Positions 1 to 6,042 of a DNA stretch of 6,567 bases are shown piece by piece; position 1 is the first letter of the stretch, and each line of letters starts with the position of its first letter. The DNA is from Planctomycetaceae bacterium (GTDB lineage: Bacteria > Planctomycetota > Planctomycetia > Pirellulales > Thermoguttaceae), in NCBI GenBank assembly GCA_031266315.1, contig JAISBG010000231.1:1-6567 (forward strand), read 5' to 3'. The position numbers and the translations under genes were made by a program. The notes under the pieces were generated by a model that saw only the letters and a program-made list of their open reading frames with translations, did no database searches and had not been told where the DNA came from.

Positions 1-171
1 AAAGGTCGCGTCGGCGATAGCCAACTTGCCCCTGTTGACGGTTGGTAACTTGATTCCAAAACGGAAGACAACTCAATTTGCTATTGTTAATCTAATTCAC
101 TGTCGGCGAGTACGCCGACGCGACCTTTCAGCGAAAGGTCGCCCACCTACAAAAGAAAAGGTTGCCCACCT
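1..171. repeat. Palindromic REP/MITE-like intergenic element
   Basis: Three inverted structures are packed together. AAAGGTCGCGTCGGCG at 1-16 is the exact reverse complement of 113-128. A 7-bp stem GTCGGCG/CGCCGAC (102-108/113-119) closes a 4-nt loop. A 9-bp stem CGACCTTTC/GAAAGGTCG (121-129/133-141) closes a 3-nt loop. The last arm runs into a direct repeat: AAAGGTCGCCCACCT at 134-148 recurs at 157-171 with one mismatch. The first arm begins at base 1, so the element may continue beyond the window. A small open frame crosses it (26-229), but its sequence is dictated by the palindromes and it looks non-coding. The structure is seen directly; membership of a dispersed family is inference. Confidence 0.6.
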
Positions 172-336
172 TATGATTGCCGATGAAATATTACCTATTA
201 TTCTGGTGAGAAACACCCTAATCCAGTAGAATCAGCCATTTTTTTATATAAAGAACTCCAATGCACGCCGCCGCAAGAGGTCGAATATTTTTATTTATAG
301 CAATAGCAACCGAGTTTATTTGCGTACAATGCCGAA
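172..336. other. Non-coding gap downstream of fliP
   Basis: This AT-rich stretch follows the fliP stop on the minus strand. No fliQ start, no long open frame and no clear stem followed by a T-run were found. The first minus-strand ATG here (237-239) opens a frame of only 13 codons. Confidence 0.5.
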
Positions 337-1476
337 CTATCCGCTATTTGCTAAAAATTGTATGGTTGCCGCGATGGGCATTCCGTGAATGTAGGGTTCG
401 AAACTGTCAATGAGCATGATCACCACAAGACTCCAACCATCCATCAGAACGAAAAGCATCAGTTTGAACGGCAACGAAATAATCACCGGCGGTAACATCA
501 TCATGCCCATTGATACCATCACACTGGCAATCACCATGTCAAGAACCAAAAACGGTAAATAAATCTGGAAACCAATTAAAAATGATGTTTTCAATTCGCT
601 CAACATAAAACCCGGTAATAACGCCCGCCATGGAACATTTCGCCAAGTCAGATGTTCCGGTGCTTTGTAATCTTTTACGTAACGTAACAATTCCAGAACA
701 ACATCGGTATTGCCGCAACGTTCGATTTGAGCCGCCATAAACTGCCGAACCGGTAATTCTCCCTTTTCCCACGCAACCTCAAGTCCGATTCGGCGTTCAC
801 TAAACGGCAAAACCGATTCGGTGTAAACTTCCGACCAAACCGGCATCATAATCAGCATCGTAATAAAAAGCGATAACGCCGTAATTACCTGACTGGGCGG
901 TAATTGGTTGGCGCCGATTGCCTGCCGTAACACCGCCAGAACCGTCATCACCCGAACAAACGAAGTCGTCATAATCATAATCGACGGCGATAACGTAATC
1001 ACCGTTAAAATCACCATGATTTGCAGGGTTGAAACCAAACCGCCGGGAGTTCGCAAAAAGTCGGCTCCGGGCAAAATCTCTCTCGGAACTCCAAGCGTCA
1101 TATCACCGGGTTGAGGCGGATTTTCCATCACCGGCGGATCAAGCGGTGTTTGCGTCGGTAAAAACGAATCATCATTGGAACGATTGACCGCGGCGTTGTT
1201 CGCATCAGGTTCAGGATTCCAAAAATGCGGCTCAACCCGATTCGCATACATTCCCGGCGGACGACGCGGATTGTAATTGTTCATCGTCGCTTCCTGAGAA
1301 AACACCGGCGAAAACAACACAAAAAAGAAAACCACCGACATGAAAAGTGTCGGCAAAAAAGATGTCGGCGAGAAAAACGTCGATAAATTCCGAAACGTAT
1401 TGGTGATGTTAATCCGTTTGGTTGTTACGGAAAGTTTGAAGTTTCGGTTTTCGGGTGTTGGTCTTTTTTTAGCCAT
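337..1476 (-). CDS. fliP: Flagellar biosynthesis protein FliP with N-terminal extension
   Basis: FliP is an inner-membrane subunit of the flagellar type III export gate; with FliQ and FliR it forms the channel through which rod, hook and filament subunits leave. The predicted protein has 379 residues, against about 245 in E. coli. Residues 1-60 look like a signal peptide with a long basic n-region and a hydrophobic core at about 40-58 ending near VFS-QEA. Residues 61-140 are a Pro/Asn-rich linker. The conserved core starts near 147: family signature 1 at 173-197 (LRQAIGANQLPPSQV), a periplasmic loop at about 215-285, and signature 2 at 294-339 (YLPFLVLDMVIASV, SMGMMMLPPV, SLPFKL). I chose the ATG at 1476 because AGGAGGG lies four bases upstream and the signal peptide then starts MAKKR. 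The frame is open further upstream, but only inside fliO. It overlaps the fliO end by 8 nt, implying translational coupling. FliP identity is near certain; the linker's role is unknown. Confidence 0.96.
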   Translation of the reverse strand: MAKKRPTPENRNFKLSVTTKRINITNTFRNLSTFFSPTSFLPTLFMSVVFFFVLFSPVFSQEATMNNYNPRRPPGMYANRVEPHFWNPEPDANNAAVNRSNDDSFLPTQTPLDPPVMENPPQPGDMTLGVPREILPGADFLRTPGGLVSTLQIMVILTVITLSPSIMIMTTSFVRVMTVLAVLRQAIGANQLPPSQVITALSLFITMLIMMPVWSEVYTESVLPFSERRIGLEVAWEKGELPVRQFMAAQIERCGNTDVVLELLRYVKDYKAPEHLTWRNVPWRALLPGFMLSELKTSFLIGFQIYLPFLVLDMVIASVMVSMGMMMLPPVIISLPFKLMLFVLMDGWSLVVIMLIDSFEPYIHGMPIAATIQFLANSG

Positions 1477-2599
1477 GCTGCCCTCCTTTTGCAAGAATTT
1501 CGGCAAGGCTTTCGTCCGGTTCACTGTAAAGATCGACAAGTGTTGATTGTTTTGATCTGCCTTTTCGCGGAGAGGTTTTTCTGTTATCAATATTAGTTTT
1601 GGCAACATCCGTTCCAAAATAACCGCCTTCGACTCCGCCTGTTGAGAAACTGTTCAATGTTTTACGGAAAAATTCTGTCGAGGAATGAGTATCGAGTTGT
1701 CGGCATAACCCCAATAATGGTACGACTTCATCGGGATCAGTCATTTCTGTAATCGGCGAAACACCGTCCGGTGTGATCGAAACCAAAAGAAGACGGTTGC
1801 CAAGACGTAAAAGATGAAGTTGAATTTTCTGTGTCAACATCGCACGTCCTAAATCTTCAAACGCTTCTTTCGGAAGCAAACGGTTGCCTTTCGGTGAAAC
1901 TTTTTTGAGAAGCAATACAAGAATCAAAAACGCCGCAAGAACAATCAGAAGACTGCCGAAAACCGAAATCAACGGCGTAATCGCATTGGCAATTTTCGGA
2001 CGGTCTAATAATCGTTTCTCATTTCCGCTCTTGCCGGAACTTATTGAACTTATTGAATTTTTTGAACTAATGTGTTTGTCGAGCAACGGATCAGATAATT
2101 GATTAGATAATTCGTCAATTTTTGTTTCTGTCGGATTGCCGGTTGTTCTGTCGATTCCAGCATCAATTCCGGTATTTTCTGCTATTTCTGCCGGTTCTTT
2201 GAACGGCAATACCGGTTGTGGTGCCGGTTCGATTGCTGTAACTTGTCGAACCGGCGGAAGTCTATCATTTCCAGCGGTTGCCGTTTGAACAGGCTTCTGA
2301 GTTGGTTGCGGCAAATACGGTTGCGGTGGTGTGGTGTTTCGCGGAACAACCGGAGTTGTGGAAAGTGCGTCACGGAAATGACGGAGTTGTTCGGGCGATT
2401 TCGGAGGAATCGGCGCAGAAGACGTGTCGTGAGAGGCGGATGATGTTGCTGGTTTGGTAAAATTACTTGCCGCAAAAGACGCCGAAGGACGAGCAAGAAA
2501 CGGACGATCCGGTTCCTCCGCAACAAGGTATTCTCTCTCAAAAACGACCGCAAAAACGACCGTAACTATTAAAATTGTCAAAATACGAAAATCGGGCAT
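1469..2599 (-). CDS. fliO: Flagellar biosynthesis protein FliO-like
   Basis: FliO is a bitopic membrane protein that helps assemble or stabilise the FliP ring in the flagellar export gate. The predicted protein has 376 residues, far longer than the roughly 100-120 of enterobacterial FliO. Residues 1-27 resemble a signal peptide (hydrophobic 6-20, possible cut at LVA-EE). Residues 28-200 are a low-complexity Pro/Ser/Thr-rich region, presumably periplasmic. One strong transmembrane helix lies at about 204-232, followed by KK. The cytoplasmic FliO core is at about 240-315: LLPKEAFEDLG, then KIQLHLLRLGNRLLLVSITP and a TEMTDPDEV segment. The C-terminal tail is basic then acidic. GGAGGG five bases before the ATG supports this start. 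The last codons (GGQHG) double as the ribosome binding site of fliP. Family assignment rests on the TM-plus-core pattern and on adjacency to fliP, since FliO is weakly conserved. Confidence 0.87.
   Translation of the reverse strand: MPDFRILTILIVTVVFAVVFEREYLVAEEPDRPFLARPSASFAASNFTKPATSSASHDTSSAPIPPKSPEQLRHFRDALSTTPVVPRNTTPPQPYLPQPTQKPVQTATAGNDRLPPVRQVTAIEPAPQPVLPFKEPAEIAENTGIDAGIDRTTGNPTETKIDELSNQLSDPLLDKHISSKNSISSISSGKSGNEKRLLDRPKIANAITPLISVFGSLLIVLAAFLILVLLLKKVSPKGNRLLPKEAFEDLGRAMLTQKIQLHLLRLGNRLLLVSITPDGVSPITEMTDPDEVVPLLGLCRQLDTHSSTEFFRKTLNSFSTGGVEGGYFGTDVAKTNIDNRKTSPRKGRSKQSTLVDLYSEPDESLAEILAKGGQHG
1481..1488 (-). promoter_or_regulatory. Ribosome binding site of fliP inside fliO
   Basis: The minus strand reads AAGGAGGG, then four bases (CAGC), then ATG. 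This strong Shine-Dalgarno match lies within the final codons of fliO and decides the fliP start at 1476 over the longer open frame. Confidence 0.8.
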
Positions 2600-2604
2600 C
2601 CTTG

Positions 2605-2610
2605 CCCTCC
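2605..2610 (-). promoter_or_regulatory. Ribosome binding site of fliO
   Basis: GGAGGG followed by CAAGG and ATG on the minus strand supports the fliO start at 2599. The surrounding GGAGGGCA string is the same as that before fliP. Confidence 0.7.
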
Positions 2611-2663
2611 GAAATCATTGTTGTTGATCGACACTTTCGATTGTCGTCGTTCCTTCGGTTTTT

Positions 2664-2679
2664 TGCAAAGATTGTTCCT
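2664..2679 (-). promoter_or_regulatory. Candidate sigma54 (-24/-12) promoter for fliOP
   Basis: The minus strand reads AGGAACAATCTTTGCA. It has GG and GC separated by exactly 10 bases, with AGGAAC against the consensus TGGCAC and TTGCA matching fully. The start site would fall near 2654, about 55 bases before the fliO ATG. A 15-nt palindrome, TTGTTC-CTT-GAACAA (2672-2686), overlaps the -24 element. This is a pattern match only; a chance match is quite possible. Confidence 0.3.
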
Positions 2680-2906
2680 TGAACAACAACTTTACAACTC
2701 TCAACGGCGGATTCTAACAAAATTTTTCATTTCGACCAAGAGCAATTTTTCTGATCGTTTCGGAATTTGTGGAAGTCAACAAAATGTATTCAAAATAACC
2801 GCGTCAACTCAAGTTAGGGTTCGTGCGCAAATAAATTTACTTATTTTTTTATTTTGATAGTTCGTTTTGTACACCGATTTCCGACGAACTTGTGTAAATC
2901 CATTAA

Positions 2907-2953
2907 AATCCGTGTTTTCTGCTCGCTAAAAAAGCGCGCAGAAAACACGGATT
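2907..2953. repeat. Perfect 16-bp-arm palindrome (REP-like or bidirectional hairpin)
   Basis: AATCCGTGTTTTCTGC (2907-2922) is the exact reverse complement of 2938-2953. After one mismatch the stem continues as CGCT/AGCG (2924-2927/2933-2936) around an AAAAA loop, giving about 20 paired positions over 47 bases. There is no T-run after either arm, so a classical intrinsic terminator is unlikely. Together with the following GATTAACGCAGAT it resembles dispersed ATCTGCGTTAATC-type intergenic repeats. The structure is certain; the role is unknown. Confidence 0.7.
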
Positions 2954-2980
2954 GTCAAAGATTAACGCAGATGTTATTAT
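2952..2980 (+). promoter_or_regulatory. Candidate sigma70-like promoter for the ankyrin gene
   Basis: TTGTCA (2952-2957) and TATTAT (2975-2980) are 17 bases apart, each matching the consensus hexamer at five of six positions. Transcription would start near 2987, leaving a leader of about 200 nt. The -35 hexamer begins inside the right arm of the 2907-2953 palindrome, so hairpin-binding factors could influence it (inference). Confidence 0.35.
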
Positions 2981-3194
2981 GATAAAAATTGGCGAAAATG
3001 GTATAGTTGAAATCTCTATCAAGGGGTTCTAAAGATTCAGTTCTACTAATTTTTACCACAAAGAGAAAAAGGGAGATGAAAATGCGAAACACACGAAAAA
3101 TCGCGAAAAGAGGTGGGCTATTCATCAAAAAGTCCGCTGGACGGTTGAGTTGGTACCAGGATTGCGTTCAGGCGGCTATGAAACTACTTCTACT

Positions 3195-4160
3195 ATGAAG
3201 TTCTTTCGCGATTTACATAAGAACATATTCTTGGAGAAATTCGTGTACCAAGTTTTAATTTGCATTTCGATCATGGTGATGTCCTTAGCAACATGTGGTT
3301 GTAGTTCTTCCTCTTGGTATTCCAAATTCAATTGGAAGGCAGAGGATTATTTCGACGACCCGAAGGTGATCGCTTTGTGTAAAGCGATCCAAGAGAAAGA
3401 CATCGCGAAAATCGATAAGCTGGTCGCGGACGGAGCCGATGTGAACGCCAAAGGCAAAGGAAATATGACGCCTTTGCTTTGGGCGTTCCCGGAGAACAAA
3501 CCGGAGGTTTTCAAGCGGATTTTGGAGTTTGGAGGCGATCCGAACATCGAAGTGACAAGCGACTTTAACACGAAAAATCAAGGGATTAGACAGGGCGACT
3601 CCGTATTACATTTGGCGGCAGGAACTGCTTTCCCCGACTATTTCAAATATGTGATGCAACACGGAGGGAATCCCAATCTCATTCGTGGAAATAAATATAA
3701 AGACTCGCCGTTAATCACCGTGGTTAGTGGAAATTCTCCAAACAAGCAGGAATCGGTCCAAATACTGATTGATAAAGGAGCGGATATTAATTATGTCAAT
3801 CTTGCTGATGAAACGGCACTATTGATGGCAGCGTCTTGGGGAGGACAATTCGATATTGCCATTCAGCTGCTTGAGGCAGGAGCTTCTTTCAATCTTTATA
3901 TGGAGTCTTCTGGTACATTTGTGCATTTTATTCTTAAAAACAAAAAATTCACTAAACAACGCTATTCTGAAAAACAGAGTCGAGATTATGATGCGATAAT
4001 AAAAATTTTAGAAAGCAAGGGAGCCGATTTAGTTGGAGCAGAAAAGGATAATGCAGTATGGATCGGTGGAGGGCGGGTATCGCCAAAACGAATCCAGGAA
4101 TTAAAAAAGAGATACGCCGACGAGTTGGAAGCGAAACAGAAGGCTAAGGAACAAGAGTAA
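3195..4160 (+). CDS. Ankyrin-repeat lipoprotein
   Basis: The predicted protein has 321 residues. A basic N-terminus (MKFFRDLHK) precedes a hydrophobic stretch at about 17-33 and LATC/CGC, suggesting lipidation at Cys34 or Cys36 with an imperfect lipobox. About six ankyrin-type units follow, at roughly 57-84 (ends GADVNA), 91-118 (TPLLWA...GGDPNI), 135-162 (LHLAAG...GGNPNL), 170-200 (GADINY), 206-234 (ALLMAASWGG) and a degenerate one at 240-279 (GADL). A charged, Lys/Glu-rich helix ends the protein. Ankyrin repeats bind other proteins, so an envelope-anchored binding role is likely; the partner is unknown. Similar WKAEDYF...NMTPLLWA proteins are, as I recall, common in planctomycetes, and some ankyrin proteins act as immunity factors to toxins, but no toxin gene is adjacent. 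The start is uncertain. ATG 3195 has no Shine-Dalgarno; GTG 3243 has GGAG six bases upstream but loses the basic n-region; TTG 3150 is a third option, and the frame is open back to 3033. Confidence 0.85.
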   Translation: MKFFRDLHKNIFLEKFVYQVLICISIMVMSLATCGCSSSSWYSKFNWKAEDYFDDPKVIALCKAIQEKDIAKIDKLVADGADVNAKGKGNMTPLLWAFPENKPEVFKRILEFGGDPNIEVTSDFNTKNQGIRQGDSVLHLAAGTAFPDYFKYVMQHGGNPNLIRGNKYKDSPLITVVSGNSPNKQESVQILIDKGADINYVNLADETALLMAASWGGQFDIAIQLLEAGASFNLYMESSGTFVHFILKNKKFTKQRYSEKQSRDYDAIIKILESKGADLVGAEKDNAVWIGGGRVSPKRIQELKKRYADELEAKQKAKEQE

Positions 4161-4166
4161 GGTGCG

Positions 4167-4230
4167 ATTGTCCAATATCTTTGAAATTGCCCAAATTAAC
4201 GTTGCAATAATAGAATTTAGGACAATTTTT
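4167..4230 (+). terminator. Possible weak terminator after the ankyrin gene
   Basis: ATTGTCC (4167-4173) pairs with GGACAAT (4220-4226), which runs into a T5 stretch (4226-4230). A smaller ATTGC/GCAAT stem (4186-4190/4204-4208) is nested inside. Position and T-run fit a terminator, but the outer stem is short and its loop long. Confidence 0.25.
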
Positions 4231-4344
4231 AGAAAATGCAACAAGAAATGAAGTGAGTTATTGTTTCTGAAATTTTCAAAAAGTGACAAAATTATTCAAA
4301 AATTGTGTTTTGCGCATACAATGACCGCAGATTGATCATAGTAA

Positions 4345-4464
4345 ACCGTAACCGGTAAAGCGATAGGCTTTGCCCTTGAACGAATGTTCCACGTTGCTAC
4401 GGTTACGTTCAGCGTCGCGGAACGGTTGTTAAGGGACGAAGGTTATCGCCTTACCGGTTGCGGT
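4345..4464. repeat. 120-bp inverted-repeat element with 21-bp arms
   Basis: The 21 bases at 4345-4365 pair with 4444-4464 at 19 of 21 positions; one of the two differences would be a G-U pair in RNA. The shared core is AACCGGTAA. Inside, CCCTT (4373-4377) can pair with AAGGG (4431-4435), GAAC with GTTC (4378-4381/4386-4389), and CGTTC with GAACG (4406-4410/4420-4424). The left arm's CGTAACCG (4347-4354) also pairs perfectly with CGGTTACG (4400-4407), a competing fold. It could be a small non-autonomous mobile element, a dispersed structured repeat, or a bidirectional 3' structure. The minus strand has a short open frame across it, which I take as incidental. Confidence 0.65.
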
Positions 4465-4509
4465 ATAATTACAAAAATATCGGACTGGGTAGGCGATTTC
4501 TTTGCGGGT

Positions 4510-5883
4510 TTATTGAAAGAGTATCTTTTGGATTTTTTTCATATCGGCGTTGGCGGGAGCGACATTATCATTCATGGCGGTTGCGGCGAGAACTCCTACT
4601 CCTGCTCCGATTGCCATACAAATATTCTGCACGCGATAACTCGAATGAGCCTCATGCGTACCGCTGATACAACGTCCGGCAACAAGCAAGCCGTCAATCT
4701 TTTGCGGAATAACACAAGTTGCCGGAATATCGTAAGGTTTCACTTTTGCGGCTGTACCTTGAATTTCTGCTGAAGTTTGATTTTCCGCTTGACCGCCGCC
4801 CGCCGGATTGTGAATGTCCAAACTAAAACGAGCCTCCCTGACAATCGCGTTGTCCCACTTTCGCCCCGAAACAAGGTCTTCACGTTTCAATTGTTCAAGA
4901 CCGCAAATCCTCCGCGTTTCACGAACTCCAATCACTGCCGGCATGTGTGAAACATAAATATTTTCGTAACCCGGTAAATACTTTTTCATAAAATCGACAA
5001 CCAGAAACGCTTGACGGCGACATTCCAATTCGGCTTTCGTCAAATCCTCAATTTTCGTGCCGAAAAGACGATTGATCTGTGTCGCGTTGACGCATGCTTT
5101 GCCGCGCCGCCCCATTTTATACGTCCGCACAACTCCAACCGTTTCAGGAAGTTCGCCGTTTTTCTGCGCACGTGTTGTAACGGTTTCCCAAGTTTCGTTG
5201 CCGCTGATTTTGGTAACACGTGCCGATTCTTCACTGCCGCAAAATTTAGCGTCGTCAGCAACTCCTTCAACAGCAAACATAATGGACATGGGTTGTACAA
5301 GACCATCACCTTCCCGTCCCATTTCAAAAGGAACACCGGCGGCGACCGCAACATCAGCATCTCCGGTGGCGTCAATAACCCAATTGGCGCGTATCGTAAA
5401 TGTTCCTTCTTTTGAAATTGCTTTGACACCGACAATTCGGTTGCCTTCCATAATCGCTTCGGTTGCCCAAGTATGCAGCAAAATTTTTGCACCGGCTTGT
5501 TCCAGAAAATCGGCGTAATGTAAATCCGCTCTTTCGGGATCAAATCCGTTACCGCCGATTTTGGCGTGAACCTCTTTAACAAACGGGCTATTAACGCCGC
5601 CCATCAAAGGCCAAACCCGTGCATGGATTCCCATTCCGCCAAGCCGACCATAACGTTCAAGTATCAACACTTTCCGCCCAAGCCGTGCGGCATTGGTCGC
5701 AACGGCAAAACCGGCAGGACCTCCGCCGCAAACCAAAATTTCCGTTTCAAAAGAGTGATTGCCGGTAGTTGTTAAAACTGTCGGCGCAACTTTCTCTTCT
5801 GCTGTTACCGTACTTAAAACACCTACCGCCGTCGTACCGGCTAACGTTCCAAACAATTGACGACGATTCATTTTGAATGTCAT
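4510..5883 (-). CDS. Tat-exported FAD-dependent oxidoreductase (FAD_oxidored type)
   Basis: The predicted protein has 457 residues. The N-terminus MTFKMNRRQLF carries a twin-arginine motif (Arg7-Arg8), followed by a mild hydrophobic region and a likely cut at VTA-EE (after 28), so the folded, cofactor-loaded enzyme should be exported by Tat. A Rossmann FAD-binding motif follows: ILVCGGGPAGFAVATNAARL with GGGPAG at 53-58 and the acidic end LER at 75-77. LGGMG is at 81-85. A second FAD motif, VIDATGDADVAVAAG, is at 169-183, and the C-terminal FAD segment DGLLVAGRCISGTHEAHSSY is at 397-416. This order is typical of the FAD_oxidored (PF12831-like) family. The substrate is not evident. The start at 5883 is preceded by AAAGGAA nine bases upstream; ATG 5871 is possible but badly spaced. 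It lies 159 bases downstream of a lipoprotein gene on the same strand. Fold and export are well supported; the reaction is unknown. Confidence 0.92.
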   Translation of the reverse strand: MTFKMNRRQLFGTLAGTTAVGVLSTVTAEEKVAPTVLTTTGNHSFETEILVCGGGPAGFAVATNAARLGRKVLILERYGRLGGMGIHARVWPLMGGVNSPFVKEVHAKIGGNGFDPERADLHYADFLEQAGAKILLHTWATEAIMEGNRIVGVKAISKEGTFTIRANWVIDATGDADVAVAAGVPFEMGREGDGLVQPMSIMFAVEGVADDAKFCGSEESARVTKISGNETWETVTTRAQKNGELPETVGVVRTYKMGRRGKACVNATQINRLFGTKIEDLTKAELECRRQAFLVVDFMKKYLPGYENIYVSHMPAVIGVRETRRICGLEQLKREDLVSGRKWDNAIVREARFSLDIHNPAGGGQAENQTSAEIQGTAAKVKPYDIPATCVIPQKIDGLLVAGRCISGTHEAHSSYRVQNICMAIGAGVGVLAATAMNDNVAPANADMKKIQKILFQ

Positions 5884-5956
5884 AGTTTTTGTTCCTTTAT
5901 TGTTAAAGGTTTTGATAAAAAATAAACTTTACACAACTAACTAAAATTTGACTGAT

Positions 5957-6025
5957 AAGATTATTCGTCCCTTCAGCCCCTCATGTCCTTACTTAACGCA
6001 AGCGACAATAAGGACAAATAATCTT
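5957..6025. repeat. Imperfect inverted repeat with alternative inner hairpin
   Basis: AAGATTATTCGTCC (5957-5970) pairs with GGACAAATAATCTT (6012-6025) at 13 of 14 positions. A perfect inner stem TGTCCTTA/TAAGGACA (5984-5991/6009-6016) uses the same GGACA, so the two folds exclude each other. The element sits between the lipoprotein stop and the oxidoreductase start. It has no T-run after the minus-strand stem. It may be an attenuator, an mRNA-processing structure, or a dispersed repeat. Confidence 0.5.
5978..5993. repeat. Short repeat copy 1 (CCCTCATGTC...CTTACT)
   Basis: CCCTCATGTCCTTACT recurs at 6531-6547 with a single inserted T. CGTCCCT lies just upstream of both copies (5966-5972 and 6510-6516). 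The two copies flank the small lipoprotein gene. Confidence 0.45.
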
Positions 6026-6042
6026 CAATCAACTCCTGACTC

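Larger units (their letters stand above)
2600..3194. other. Intergenic region between divergent fliOP and the ankyrin gene
   Basis: No credible gene is seen. Small open frames at 2618-2857 (plus), 2538-2720 (minus) and 3007-3198 (plus) have no recognisable domain and unconvincing composition. The region holds the two candidate promoters, the 2907-2953 palindrome, and a purine-rich stretch at about 3056-3110 (ACCACAAAGAG..., GAAACACACGAAA). That stretch resembles the ACCACGAAA/CACGAAG type of dispersed intergenic repeat known from many bacterial genomes. Confidence 0.5.
4161..4509. other. Intergenic region between convergent genes
   Basis: The region lies between the ankyrin stop (plus) and the oxidoreductase stop (minus). 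No gene is supported. It contains the weak terminator candidate and the 120-bp inverted-repeat element at 4345-4464. Confidence 0.5.

Noticed and set aside
1..171. CRISPR array
   Set aside because: There are only two direct copies, 23 bases apart, with a spacer of about 8 bases. The repeats are better explained as a palindromic element.
26..229. Small plus-strand open frame near the left edge
   Set aside because: It runs through the palindromic repeat, its basic sequence (RRVRRRDLS) is dictated by the repeats, and it has no ribosome binding site or recognised domain.
1477..1617. Longer fliP start at 1617
   Set aside because: The extra 47 codons lie inside fliO, and a strong ribosome binding site supports ATG 1476, which also places the signal peptide near the N-terminus.
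2618..2857. Plus-strand open frame upstream of fliO
   Set aside because: No recognisable domain, composition unlike the neighbouring proteins, and it covers the probable fliO promoter.
3007..3198. Short plus-strand frame ending over the ankyrin ATG (ATGA overlap)
   Set aside because: The overlap is suggestive of coupling, but most of the sequence is an A/G-rich repeat-like stretch and no domain is seen. Kept only as part of the start-ambiguity finding.
4384..4773. 129-codon plus-strand frame
   Set aside because: Its second half is antisense to the clearly coding oxidoreductase gene and its first half lies in the inverted-repeat element.
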